A stretch of DNA of 64,000 nt from Bacillota bacterium (GTDB taxonomy: Bacteria; Bacillota; Clostridia; Christensenellales; Aristaeellaceae), in contig JAEZRP010000006.1 in the NCBI GenBank assembly GCA_023444095.1, positions 1-64,000 of the forward strand. The letters are read 5' to 3'. This document shows, in pieces, positions 35,616 to 44,286 of this stretch. The position numbers were made by a program, and so were the translations under genes. Position 1 is the first letter of the stretch. Each line of letters starts with the position of its first letter. The notes below the pieces were generated by a model, which had not been told where the DNA came from, did no database searches, and was given only the letters and a program-made list of their open reading frames with translations.

Positions 35616-36878
35616 TTGAATCCGTTTGAACTAAGACCCATGCGGGTGGAGGACGGCATTCTCGACTGGAATAGCGTCTACCCCAAGCCCTACGATAAAA
35701 AAACCGTCGACCCCTACACCAAGGTCCGGATCATCCTCATGAACGGGATCGAGGTGGAGGAGGTCTTTTTCAAGCACCAGTTCGAGCGTAACTGCCGGAA
35801 CAACGACCTTCGGCGCGAGCTGGCGCTCTCCCGCCGCGTCGAGCAGCAGCAGCAGAAGCGCATCAACTGGCTCAAGCCCATCGACGAGACGGCGCTTGAG
35901 ACCACCATCGGATACGAGCACGTGGCAGTCGATCTGACTGCCTGGCTCGCGCAGAATGAGCCAAACCAGTACGTCAAGCAGGCGCTCGACTTCGCGCTGC
36001 TCGAGGACTTCGACCACCTGTACCGCTACTCGAACCTACTGGATCTCGACGCGCAGATTCCGGCGGAACAGCTCGTCAAGAGCTACGTGGACATCACGCC
36101 CGGCAGGCCCACCATCGCGGAGCACCGCTTCCCCTTTGATTCGATCAAGAACGCGACCGACTTCAAAACCGCCGATATCAGGACCAAGCTCAACACCCTC
36201 ATCATTACCTCCGGCGAGCAGCAGACCATGAACTTCTATATGAACCTCGGGAACACCTACTTCAACGACCTGGGCAGAAGGCTGTACCTCGAGATCGCGA
36301 TGATCGAGGAGCAGCACGTGAGCCACTACGGCGCGCTTCTTGATCCGAACGCGACGTGGCTTGAGAATCTGCTGCTCCACGAGTATATGGAGTGTTACCT
36401 CTATTACTCCTTCTGGCAGGACGAGCGCGACCCGAATGTCAAGTCCATCTGGGAACTGCACTTCAATCAGGAGGTCTTGCATCTGCACCGAGCGGCTGAC
36501 CTTCTCAGGCAGTACGACAACGAGGACTGGCAGGCGGTCATCCCGGGCGGCGCATTCCCTGCGCTCCTCCAGTTCCACGATACGCGCGATTACGTCCGCA
36601 ACATCCTCGCAAGCCAGATCAACCTGACCGCCCAGATGGAAAACTACACGCCCGTCGACCGTCTGCCGCCGGATTACGAGTTCTTCTTCTATCAGGACAG
36701 GGTCAACCATGACGTCAACGCCGTCGCAAGCCACACGGTTGTGACCGACCACCAGAAGCGCTTCAACGTGGATTACCGCGCGGAATCGCACCCGAACCCC
36801 GTCAAGGAGCTGCAGGACCGCAAGACGGACAACACCTCCGTCGCGCGCACCGCCAAGGTCGGGTCGTTCGCAAAATAA
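35616..36878 (+). CDS. Ferritin-like di-iron domain protein, function unknown
   Basis: A 420-residue cytoplasmic protein. The start is a TTG at 35616, 7 nt after GAGGAG; the first ATG (35640) has no SD. Residues about 25-75 form a helical lead with EVEEVFFKHQFERNCRN. The middle of the protein has AMIEEQHVSHYG, LLHEYMECYLYYSFWQ and HFNQEVLHLHRAADLL, a set of ExxH and Glu motifs spaced like a ferritin-like four-helix di-iron site. I know of similar uncharacterised proteins in Clostridia but no proven function; iron or peroxide handling is inference. The 3'-end repeat at 36887 follows immediately. Confidence 0.65.
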   Translation: MNPFELRPMRVEDGILDWNSVYPKPYDKKTVDPYTKVRIILMNGIEVEEVFFKHQFERNCRNNDLRRELALSRRVEQQQQKRINWLKPIDETALETTIGYEHVAVDLTAWLAQNEPNQYVKQALDFALLEDFDHLYRYSNLLDLDAQIPAEQLVKSYVDITPGRPTIAEHRFPFDSIKNATDFKTADIRTKLNTLIITSGEQQTMNFYMNLGNTYFNDLGRRLYLEIAMIEEQHVSHYGALLDPNATWLENLLLHEYMECYLYYSFWQDERDPNVKSIWELHFNQEVLHLHRAADLLRQYDNEDWQAVIPGGAFPALLQFHDTRDYVRNILASQINLTAQMENYTPVDRLPPDYEFFFYQDRVNHDVNAVASHTVVTDHQKRFNVDYRAESHPNPVKELQDRKTDNTSVARTAKVGSFAK

Positions 36879-36886
36879 CGGAGAAC

Positions 36887-36938
36887 GAGGGCGCTGCCCT
36901 CGGACTCTCGCTCAAGGGGTGGTTCCCTTGAGAATCCC
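36887..36938 (+). repeat. Gene-3'-end repeat, copy 1
   Basis: A 52-nt element 8 nt after the ferritin-like stop. Recognisable blocks: GAGGGCGCTGCCCTCGG, CGCTCAAGGG and TTGAGAATCCC. It can fold as two small hairpins (GAGGGC/GCCCTC and TCAAGGG/CCCTTGA). See copies at 44043, 44348 and 63342. Confidence 0.7.
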
Positions 36939-36969
36939 ATATAGAAAGGGAAATCACGTTCATTCGTCC

Positions 36970-37030
36970 GACCGCCCGGAGCTGGCTTTCCGATGCAAGC
37001 CAGCCTCCGGGCGGTCGATTTGCATTTTTT
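36970..37030 (+). terminator. Long terminator hairpin
   Basis: GACCGCCCGGA...TCCGGGCGGTC with an inner GCTGGCTT...AAGCCAGC stem, followed by GCATTTTTT. It ends the DprA-like/ferritin-like transcript. Confidence 0.85.
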
Positions 37031-37050
37031 GAAGTATCTTGTACAAAGTT

Positions 37051-37081
37051 CGGCGGCTCGGGTTTTGCGCCCGAGCCGCCG
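37051..37081. repeat. Repeated hairpin module B, copy 1
   Basis: CGGCGGCTCGGG ... CCCGAGCCGCCG hairpin preceded by TTGTAC. Similar to 63418-63460. The rest of the gap to 37255 holds further short palindromes (GGTTTGCC/GGCAAACC; GTCGCTTCGCGAC; GGGGGCAGAGCCCCC) but no gene. Confidence 0.6.
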
Positions 37082-37255
37082 ATGGATGTGTATCTGTTGA
37101 TCTCCCATTTCGGGATTCCATGGAGCGCCAGCCCATGGAGGTTGGTTTGCCGGAGGCAAACCAAGTCGCTTCGCGACCGTGCGGATCCAATTGCCAGTCG
37201 ATCCGCACGCCGCTGGGAGGGCCTGGGGGCAGAGCCCCCGGACGTTCCTCCCCCG

Positions 37256-40200
37256 TTACGGCATCACGGGATTCGTGAAGTCGATCGTCTCGTCGTCCGT
37301 CATGATGAGCTGCAGGGTGTCGAGCCCGACGTAGGGCTTTTCGGCAATGAGGTCGATCATCTCGAGCGGGACGAACGCCGCGTCTTCCACATACAGGCCG
37401 TTGATGTAGGTCTGCAGGTTCAGAGCCGCGATCATCGTCGCCTCGTCAAACGTGCCCTCGACAGCGCTGCCCTCGACATTCGGATCGAGCGAGAGCCAGC
37501 CCCACAGCACCAGCTTCTGCTGGAAGGCGGCGACGTGCTCGGCATCGGACTTCGCGTCGAGCGGCTGATCCCAGACGAGCTCGGTCGGCATGGGTTCGGC
37601 TGTCGGCTCCGCCGTGGGCTCCGCAGTCGGTTCCGCCGTGGGTTCCGCGGTCGGCTCCGCCGTAGGCTCGGGCGTCGGTTCGGCCTCGGGGCGCACGAGC
37701 GTCACGTAGGACATTTCTCCGTCCGCCTCGGTTCCGTTGATGGGAACCGCGTACACCACCACGTAGTAGGTTTCGCCTTCCGCGAAGTTGGCGTTCTTGA
37801 TGGAGATGCTCGTCTCGGTGGTGCCGGTCAGTTCATTGATCTTCTCCTGGTTGCCGTTCAGGAAGTAGATGTTGTAGCTTGCCACGTCGCCCGACGAGGA
37901 CCAGCTGATTGTGATATTGTCGCCTCCGACGAGATATGCGCTGCCGTCGAAGTCCGCGTAGCCGGAGACTTCGATCTCAGGCACGCCGACGGTGTACACG
38001 GGCTCGGCCGTGGGTTCGGCAGTCGGTTCCGTCGTAGGCTCGACAGTCGGCTCGGCGGTCGGTTCTGCCGTGGGTTCCTGGGTCGGTTCGTTGGTCGGCT
38101 CCGCAGTAGGCTCCGCGGTCGCCTGCTGGATTGCCGCTACCTTGACGATCGTTTCGGCATCGCCGGAGAGCGTATGCGCCACGATCTTCAGGCCGTAGAC
38201 GGCTTCCGCGCCGAGCGCGTCGGAGGCAAGGTTCATGGCCGTCTTGTCGGTGCCCTCGACGGACTTGACGACGTCGCCGTTCCCGTCGAGCAGGTACACG
38301 TCGTAGGTCGCTTCGCCGCCGGTGGACGTCCAGGAGATGAGCGCCGGCTCCGCGCCGATCATATACACGTCGCCTTCAAGTGTCGCGCCCTCGACCGTTA
38401 TCACAATCGTCGCGGGCTGGGCGGGCTCCTGGGTGGGTTCCACGGTCGGCTCGACGGTCGGTTCTTCCGTCGGTTCGACAGTCGGTTCCGCCGTGGGTTC
38501 TTGAGTCGGCTCGTTGGTCGGCTCCGCAGTAGGTTCCTCGGTCGCCTGCTGGATCGCCGCAACCTTGACCGTCTCTTCGGCGTCGCCGAAAGTCGTATGC
38601 GCCACGATCTTCACGCCGTATACTGCTTCCGTACCGAGCGCATTGGAGGCAAGGTTCATGGCCGTCTTGTCGGTGCCCTCGACGGACTTGACGACGTCGC
38701 CGTTCCCGTCGAGCAGGTACACGTCGTAGGTCGCTTCGCCGCCGGTGGACGTCCAGGAAATGTGCGCCGGCTCCGCGCCGATCATATACACGTCGCCTTC
38801 AAGTGTCGCGCCCTCGACCGTTATCACAATCGTCGCGGGTTCGACGGGCTCCTGGGTGGGTTCCTCTGTCGGCTCGGCAGTCGGTTCCGCCGTGATTTCG
38901 GCTGTGACCTCCGCCGTGGGTTCGGGCGTCGCGAGCGCGACGGGCGCGATGGAAATCGTTTCCTCCGCGTCGCCGGAAGCGGTGTGCGCCACAACCTTCA
39001 GGCCGTAGGAGTTGTTCTGCTCGAGGTCGGAGGCGTCGAGCTGCATCGTCGTGTAGCTGGTGTTTTCGGCCTGCTTGAGGACGTTCCCTTCGCCGTCGAG
39101 GAGGTACACGCTGTAGGTCGCCTCGCCGCCGGTCGACGTCCAGGAGAAGGTTGCCGGTTCGACGCCGATGTAGTAGACGTCGCCGTCCATCGCCGCGTTC
39201 TCAACCGTGATCTTGACGCTCGTCGGTTCGTTCGTCGGTTCTGCGGTCGGCTCGGTCGTCGGCTCGGGCGTGGGTTCGGGGGTCGCCTCGGGCTGGACAG
39301 CGGCCACGTAGATGACCTGATCGACGTTACCCGCCGGAGCGTGCGCTTCGATCATGAATCCGTAGACCTTTCCGGCCTCGAGGTCAGCCGCGCTCATGGA
39401 GAACACGGTTTCCGCGTAATTGTCTGACTGGTTCAAGATGTTCCCGTCGGCGTCCATGAGGTACAGGCTGTAGCCCGTAACCTCGCCCGTCGTCATCCAG
39501 CCGATGGTTGCGGGGGTCTCGCCGATGTACCACACGTCGTCGATGCGGTTGGCGTTTTCAACCGTCACGGAGAGGGTCACATCCTCCGCTTCCTCGCCCT
39601 CCGTCGGGGGCTCGGTGGGATCGGGCTCCTCCTCGGTCGCCATCAGCGCGACGCTGGCGGTCTTGCCCTCGGATTCGTTGCCGTCCTCGGGGTAAGCGAG
39701 GATCTGCAGGTAGTAGGTTTCATCCTCAGTCAGTTCGTCGGGCAAGATTTGGAGGCTGCCGGTTGGGATGTCCTCGTACGACATCAGCACGTTCCCGCCG
39801 CCGTCGATGACGTAGGCGTTGTAGAGCATCCCGGCCACGGCCTCCCAGTTGATGGTCGCGCCGCTTCCGCCGATGATATAGATGTTGCCGTTGATGATGA
39901 CGTCGCCCGAGATATTGATGATCGGGACGATGATCGTCGGGCCGGGCGTCACGGAAGGCGTGGGCGTCGGCTCAATCGTCGGAAGGACGATGGGCGGCTC
40001 GGGGGTCGGACTCGGCGTGGGCGTCGGCTCGACGCGCGCGGGAGTCATGATGGCGATTTCGGTATACTTCGCATCGTCCATCGTGCCGTTCACGGGCACC
40101 GCGAATACGGCGATGTTGTACCGCGATTCAGCGTCGAGCGCGGTCACATCCAGCTGCATGTTCGTGGCGTTGAGCTTGCCGGCCTGCAGGTTGTAGCCGT

Positions 40201-42346
40201 CCTCGTCCCTGATTTCGACGTAGTACTCCTTGACGCTGCCCTCAACCGTCCAGGAGATGGTGATCATGGTGTCCTCGACGTAGAAGACGCCGGGCGTAGG
40301 CTGGGTCATGACGTTGGATACCGTGATGACCGGGGCCGTGATCACAGCGGGTTCGGGTTTTTTCGGCGCATCCGGCGAGAACAGCAGCTTCTGCGTCTCG
40401 ACCGTCGCGACGCCCGTCACGTCGAGGCCCGCGACCTTCTGGAACTCCTTCAGCGCGTTCTGGGTGTACTTTCCAAAGTATCCGGTCGTGTTTCCCTTGA
40501 AGTAGCCGAGCTGCTTCAGGCGCTCCTGGAGGTCGAGCACGCGATCGTTCTCGTCGCCCCGGCGCAGGGTGATGTAGCCGCTGTACTCGGGCGCGTTGTT
40601 GGCAAACAGCTTCTGCTGGAGAAGCGCGCTCGCGACGCCCGACTGCACGACGCCGATCTCCTTCTGGAAGAGCTTCACGGCGGCCTTCGTGGCCGAGTTG
40701 TAGGAGTAACCGGGCTTGCCCTCAAGATAATATAGCTCCTTGAGTCGCTTGTTGAGCTGGAGTACGCGCCAGCCGCTGTCGCCCTGATTCATCAGGAAGT
40801 AGGAGCTGCTGGACTTGGCCTTCGAACTGTACAGCGCGCGCAGCGTCTCGGAATCGGCGATGCCCGTCTCGTCGAGTCCGTTCTCCGACTGGAAGAGGCT
40901 CAAGCCGTCGCGGGTGTAGGGGCCGTAGATGCCGTCCGCCGGATCGGCCATGTAGCCGAGCGCGCGCAGCCGGGTCTGCATCTCCTGAACGCGCAGACCG
41001 CGCGCCCAATAGGAGATCTTGCGATAAGGATCAAACCGGGGCGGGTTTCCGTCGATCAGGAGCTCCTGAAATCCCCTGTCGGCGATGCCCGTGACGGTCA
41101 ATCCGTTGAAGTCCTGAAAGAGCTTTACGGCGTAGCGCGTCTTCGGGCCGTAAATGCCGTCGACGCGGTCATTGAGATACCCCAGTTCGGTGAGCGCCTG
41201 CTGAAGCGCCTTGACGGCATCGCCGCGGCTCCCGTAGCTGAGCGTCGCATACTTGGCGACGGGCGTCAGAATGTCCTTCGTGGTCTGCTCCGTGGTAAGC
41301 TTTGCGCTCGCGAGGAGGCTGAGGGCGCTTGCCTTTTCTACGGAAGCGTCGTCGTCATCGTCGGCGAAATCAAACACGAGGATGTCCTGCGGCTCCTCCT
41401 CCGCCCGCGCGTAGACGTTGAGCTGGCCGCTCACGGCGCTCAGGAAGACGTCCGTCATGTTGTAGCTGTCGGGAATGGTGATCTGCGCGAACGGGGAGAT
41501 GGCCCCGGTCGCGTCGTCGATCGCGTATACGAGGCCCGCGTCGTCCATGACGAGCGCGGTCGCATAGCTGGCGGTAACGCTCACGGGCTCCGCGTTCGGC
41601 AGCGCGATGTTCTGCCAGGAGAGCGTCTTGGGCGCGTACTGCATGAGCTGGCGCGCGCCGTCGACGTCGCGGATGTAGTAAAGATATCCGTTGATGCCCG
41701 AAAACTGATCGATGTCGGTCGCGATGAGCTGTTGGACGCGCTGAGCGGGATCGTCAAGGTAGAGCGCCCCGTCGCCCGTCAGGACGAGGTCTGCGCTTCC
41801 GAAGAGCGCGCGCTGTTCCCCGATCGCGCCGGAGAACGCCTCAACGGTCTGGAGCACGGGGTCGTAGACCATCGCGCCCGCCTCCGATTCAAAGCCGATC
41901 ACGAGGCCGTAGTTCGACGCCTGAAGGTATGAGACCGTCTCCTCGGAGGAATAGATCTCGCTCTTCGCGCCGGAGAACGCGATGAAATCGACGGCGGTGG
42001 GATCGGCCGCGGGGACATAGTAAACGCCGGCGCCGCCGAAACCGTTCGCCATCCTGACGCCCTCCACGAGCGTCGATTCCGCGTGGGTAACGATATTGAC
42101 GGCCTTGACATCATAGACGTCCTGTGCGGCCGTCTCGGAAAGAAACACGACGCGGCTCGCGTCGATCGAGACGAGGTCGTATGCGTCGGTCGCGTTGACG
42201 CGGCCCTCGTACCCGGTGAGCATAATGCCGCCGCTCGAGTCCAGATACGCCGATATGCGATCGTTCTGTACCGCGACGTCCGCATGCGCGACAAGCGATA
42301 CGCACATCAGCGCCGCAAACAGGGCGGCAATGAGATATTTCCTCAT
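37256..42346 (-). CDS. Giant secreted protein: four peptidoglycan-binding domains plus seven Fn3-like domains
   Basis: 1696 residues from ATG 42346 (SD AAGGAGGAACC). Signal peptide 1-23 (KYLIAALFAALMCVSLVAHA). Residues 24-330 look like a beta-propeller of short repeats (GQLNVYARAE, LVYAIDDATG). Residues about 369-660 hold four PG_binding_1 domains (LGYLNDRVDGIYGPKTR and three relatives). Residues about 672-1550 hold seven beta-sandwich units with ISWTSTGGEATY-like cores, joined by Pro/Thr/Glu linkers (PTAEPTAEPT). A further degenerate wall-binding-like segment ends the protein. Units 5 and 6 are almost identical in DNA. There is no sortase motif or catalytic domain. Likely cell-wall-attached surface scaffold or sensor (inference). 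Confidence 0.85.
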   Translation of the reverse strand: MRKYLIAALFAALMCVSLVAHADVAVQNDRISAYLDSSGGIMLTGYEGRVNATDAYDLVSIDASRVVFLSETAAQDVYDVKAVNIVTHAESTLVEGVRMANGFGGAGVYYVPAADPTAVDFIAFSGAKSEIYSSEETVSYLQASNYGLVIGFESEAGAMVYDPVLQTVEAFSGAIGEQRALFGSADLVLTGDGALYLDDPAQRVQQLIATDIDQFSGINGYLYYIRDVDGARQLMQYAPKTLSWQNIALPNAEPVSVTASYATALVMDDAGLVYAIDDATGAISPFAQITIPDSYNMTDVFLSAVSGQLNVYARAEEEPQDILVFDFADDDDDASVEKASALSLLASAKLTTEQTTKDILTPVAKYATLSYGSRGDAVKALQQALTELGYLNDRVDGIYGPKTRYAVKLFQDFNGLTVTGIADRGFQELLIDGNPPRFDPYRKISYWARGLRVQEMQTRLRALGYMADPADGIYGPYTRDGLSLFQSENGLDETGIADSETLRALYSSKAKSSSSYFLMNQGDSGWRVLQLNKRLKELYYLEGKPGYSYNSATKAAVKLFQKEIGVVQSGVASALLQQKLFANNAPEYSGYITLRRGDENDRVLDLQERLKQLGYFKGNTTGYFGKYTQNALKEFQKVAGLDVTGVATVETQKLLFSPDAPKKPEPAVITAPVITVSNVMTQPTPGVFYVEDTMITISWTVEGSVKEYYVEIRDEDGYNLQAGKLNATNMQLDVTALDAESRYNIAVFAVPVNGTMDDAKYTEIAIMTPARVEPTPTPSPTPEPPIVLPTIEPTPTPSVTPGPTIIVPIINISGDVIINGNIYIIGGSGATINWEAVAGMLYNAYVIDGGGNVLMSYEDIPTGSLQILPDELTEDETYYLQILAYPEDGNESEGKTASVALMATEEEPDPTEPPTEGEEAEDVTLSVTVENANRIDDVWYIGETPATIGWMTTGEVTGYSLYLMDADGNILNQSDNYAETVFSMSAADLEAGKVYGFMIEAHAPAGNVDQVIYVAAVQPEATPEPTPEPTTEPTAEPTNEPTSVKITVENAAMDGDVYYIGVEPATFSWTSTGGEATYSVYLLDGEGNVLKQAENTSYTTMQLDASDLEQNNSYGLKVVAHTASGDAEETISIAPVALATPEPTAEVTAEITAEPTAEPTEEPTQEPVEPATIVITVEGATLEGDVYMIGAEPAHISWTSTGGEATYDVYLLDGNGDVVKSVEGTDKTAMNLASNALGTEAVYGVKIVAHTTFGDAEETVKVAAIQQATEEPTAEPTNEPTQEPTAEPTVEPTEEPTVEPTVEPTQEPAQPATIVITVEGATLEGDVYMIGAEPALISWTSTGGEATYDVYLLDGNGDVVKSVEGTDKTAMNLASDALGAEAVYGLKIVAHTLSGDAETIVKVAAIQQATAEPTAEPTNEPTQEPTAEPTAEPTVEPTTEPTAEPTAEPVYTVGVPEIEVSGYADFDGSAYLVGGDNITISWSSSGDVASYNIYFLNGNQEKINELTGTTETSISIKNANFAEGETYYVVVYAVPINGTEADGEMSYVTLVRPEAEPTPEPTAEPTAEPTAEPTAEPTAEPTAEPMPTELVWDQPLDAKSDAEHVAAFQQKLVLWGWLSLDPNVEGSAVEGTFDEATMIAALNLQTYINGLYVEDAAFVPLEMIDLIAEKPYVGLDTLQLIMTDDETIDFTNPVMP
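38222..38860 (-). repeat. Near-identical tandem duplication inside the giant protein gene
   Basis: About 215 bp at 38222-38440 recur at 38645-38860 with only a handful of differences, a period of 423 nt (141 codons). The two copies encode the fifth and sixth Fn3-like units; the intervening DNA encodes their Pro/Glu/Thr linkers. The reading frame is kept. Confidence 0.85.
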
Positions 42347-42507
42347 AACCGGTTCCTCCTTCATGGGTTATCTGCGTTTTAGACGCACCTCGAGCCACTT
42401 AGTTCCAAATCGGGCGAAAAATGGACTCGGTGTGTGATCGAATGATGAAACGATTTAATCCTGCGTTCGATTCCAATATGCGGAAAAATGTGCTATCATA
42501 CGTACAT

Positions 42508-42521
42508 CGAACAGGTGTTCT
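42508..42521. promoter_or_regulatory. LexA-box-like palindrome
   Basis: CGAACAGGTGTTCT matches the Gram-positive SOS box CGAAC-N4-GTTCG at all but the last base. It lies at the stop of the radC-like gene. Upstream on the plus strand is a possible -10 (TATCAT near 42494), but no plus-strand gene follows. The 42347-42507 gap contains no other feature I can name. Confidence 0.4.
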
Positions 42522-43255
42522 TACAGGGTGCCTTGCTTGGTTTCCGATGGGAAGCCATCCCCCGTCCAGCCGTCGAGCCAGCGCGCGAGGAGCGGATTGT
42601 CGCTCCCCTGCGCGCGCCACGCGGGTTCCGGAATGAAGCCGAGGCCGCGCACGCTCACCGCACGCCTGCCAACCATGATCATGTGGTCAAGAAGCGGCGC
42701 GTTGAGCGGGTATAGGGCGTCCATGAGCGCGGCGGTGCAGTCGACGTCGGCCTTCGAGGGACGCGGCGTGGCGTTCGGATGGTTGTGGGAGATGATAATG
42801 GCGGCGGCGTTCGTGCGCACGGCCTCGGAGAGAACGTGCTTCAGGTAAAATGGCGCGCTTTCCTCGGAGCCCGACTGCAATTCCACGCATTCGATGAGCC
42901 TGCCGGACTGGTCGAGGGCGAGCATGAAGAAGCGCTCGATGCTGAGTCCCACGTAGCGCATGGCCATGTACCTCTCCGCTTCGACGAGCGTTCCGATCGA
43001 AGGATGCGGCCCGAACCGCTGGCGCTCCGTGTGGCGGACAATGTCCGGAATCATGCCAATCAGGAGCGCGCCCCGCTCCGAGAGACCGCACGCAGCGAGG
43101 CGGTGCTTCCCCGCCTCGATCGCCCCTCCGGGCGAACCGAAGCGCCTGAGGATGTGTTCTGTGAGAAGGTCCGCGTCCGCGCCCGGCTCGAGGAAGGAGA
43201 CGACGTCTTTGAGTGCCCTCGACGCGCGCGCGATCCGTTCCCGCGCCCCGCTCAT
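42521..43255 (-). CDS. RadC/UPF0758 family JAB-domain protein
   Basis: A 244-residue protein. The N-terminal part (LTEHILRRFGSPGGAI ... LIGMIPDIVR) is the helical lead of UPF0758. The JAMM metal motif is SHNHPNATPRPSKADVD. Despite the RadC name, a role in DNA repair is not established; the JAMM site suggests a metallo-isopeptidase or related hydrolase. ATG 43255 overlaps the stop of the 94-residue protein gene (ATGA). A longer reading from 43552 would run through that gene in another frame. Confidence 0.88.
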   Translation of the reverse strand: MSGARERIARASRALKDVVSFLEPGADADLLTEHILRRFGSPGGAIEAGKHRLAACGLSERGALLIGMIPDIVRHTERQRFGPHPSIGTLVEAERYMAMRYVGLSIERFFMLALDQSGRLIECVELQSGSEESAPFYLKHVLSEAVRTNAAAIIISHNHPNATPRPSKADVDCTAALMDALYPLNAPLLDHMIMVGRRAVSVRGLGFIPEPAWRAQGSDNPLLARWLDGWTGDGFPSETKQGTL

Positions 43256-43536
43256 TCGCCGAGCGCTCCCGCCGCGCGCAGAATCTCCGTCACCCGTTCC
43301 GCGGACTCCACGGGCCCCGAGAGGTAGTAGCCGTCCGACTCCGCGTCGTAGGCAAGATACTCCGCGCCGTCCGCAAACACGCTTTCCTTTTTGAACACGA
43401 GATCCAGTGAGACGGGCGTCTCGACGTCGTACAGGTCGGCCACCCACTCCCCCTCCGCCAGCTTCTCGCAGTCGGACGACCCCGCGAGAAAGTTGAGCAG
43501 GGACGTTCTTTCCTCCGCAGTCAGTTTCAGCTTCAC
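43252..43536 (-). CDS. Hypothetical 94-residue protein
   Basis: I do not recognise this acidic protein. It starts MKLKLTAEERTSLLNFLAG at GTG 43536 with GGGGTGG upstream, and contains alternating strand-like segments (SLDLVFKKESVFADGAEYLA). There are no membrane segments, Cys or catalytic motifs. It is coupled to the RadC-like gene by a 4-nt overlap, which is the best evidence that it is expressed. Its start lies only 18 nt from the divergent L,D-transpeptidase start. Confidence 0.6.
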   Translation of the reverse strand: MKLKLTAEERTSLLNFLAGSSDCEKLAEGEWVADLYDVETPVSLDLVFKKESVFADGAEYLAYDAESDGYYLSGPVESAERVTEILRAAGALGE

Positions 43537-43554
43537 CCAGCGACCACCCCATTC

Positions 43555-44025
43555 ATGAGATTTATGAGAATTGAGATTCGAAAAAAAGCAAGGACGATCA
43601 GATGCCTCGCGCAGGGGCGCACCCTGTTCACCGCGCCCGTCCAGCTCGGCTTCGGCGCCGAAGAAGGCGAAAAGCGGGCGGAGGGCGACGGGCGGACGCC
43701 CGAGGGAGAATACCTCGTGTCGTCGAAGAACCCGCAGTCAAAATTTTACCTCGCGCTGGGCCTCTCCTACCCGAACGCGGACGACGCGCTGCGCGGTCTG
43801 CGCGCGGACGCCATCTCCCTCGCCGCGTTCGATCGCATCGTCGCTTCGCCCGGACGCCCCCCGTGGGATACGCCGCTCGGCGGCTTCGTCATGATCCACG
43901 GCCAGCCCGGTGCCGGCGCGCGCGACGGCGACTGGACGGCGGGCTGCGTCGCGCTCCCCGACGCGCACATGGAGATGCTCTACGCCCTCGCCCGCATCGG
44001 TGACGAGGTGGTCATCCTGCCGTGA
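43555..44025 (+). CDS. L,D-transpeptidase (YkuD) domain protein
   Basis: A 156-residue protein consisting of one YkuD domain. Catalytic features are FVMIHGQPG (His) and GDWTAGCVALPD (Cys), with DGRTPEGEYLVSSKNPQSKF ahead of them. The family forms 3-3 crosslinks in peptidoglycan or acts as a carboxypeptidase. There is no signal peptide, which is unusual for a wall enzyme but seen in small ErfK-like proteins. The ATG at 43555 has no clear SD; another is 9 nt later. A copy of the 3'-end repeat follows the stop. Confidence 0.88.
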   Translation: MRFMRIEIRKKARTIRCLAQGRTLFTAPVQLGFGAEEGEKRAEGDGRTPEGEYLVSSKNPQSKFYLALGLSYPNADDALRGLRADAISLAAFDRIVASPGRPPWDTPLGGFVMIHGQPGAGARDGDWTAGCVALPDAHMEMLYALARIGDEVVILP

Positions 44026-44042
44026 AAAACAGTAGGAACGGC

Positions 44043-44095
44043 GAGCGCGCTGTCTTCGCACTCCCCCCAAAGGGACAATATCCCTTTGGCAACCC
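44043..44095 (+). repeat. Gene-3'-end repeat, copy 2
   Basis: A 53-nt element 17 nt after the L,D-transpeptidase stop: GAGCGCGCTGTCTTCG, ACTCCCCCCAAAGGG, TCCCTTTGGCAACCC. The second hairpin (CCAAAGGG/CCCTTTGG) is perfect. The most diverged of the four copies. The following 190 nt hold small palindromes such as ACCGAACGCGTTCGGT but no gene. Confidence 0.6.
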
Positions 44096-44286
44096 AAGCT
44101 GGAGAAAAGTCCGTCGGATCGCTCGGGGCCTGAGGCACGATAACCGAACGCGTTCGGTCATCGTGGCCGCGAAGCGGCTCGATTCGTTTCGGGCAAATCA
44201 ACCCTGCCCCGAGTTTGCGATGGGTGCCGCAGCCGGTATCCTTCCATAGCCTTGTCTGGTTTTTCCTCAAAATAACCCATCCCATC

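Noticed and set aside
37590..37680. CRISPR-like short repeats
   Set aside because: The regular repeats encode Pro/Thr/Glu linkers in frame within the surface protein; there are no spacers or cas genes.
37082..39427. 781-codon open frame on the plus strand
   Set aside because: Antisense shadow of the giant surface protein; Arg/Gly-rich translation mirrors the PTAEP linkers.
44140..44165. SOS box in ACCGAACGCGTTCGGT
   Set aside because: The half sites are separated by 2 nt rather than 4; it is a plain palindrome.
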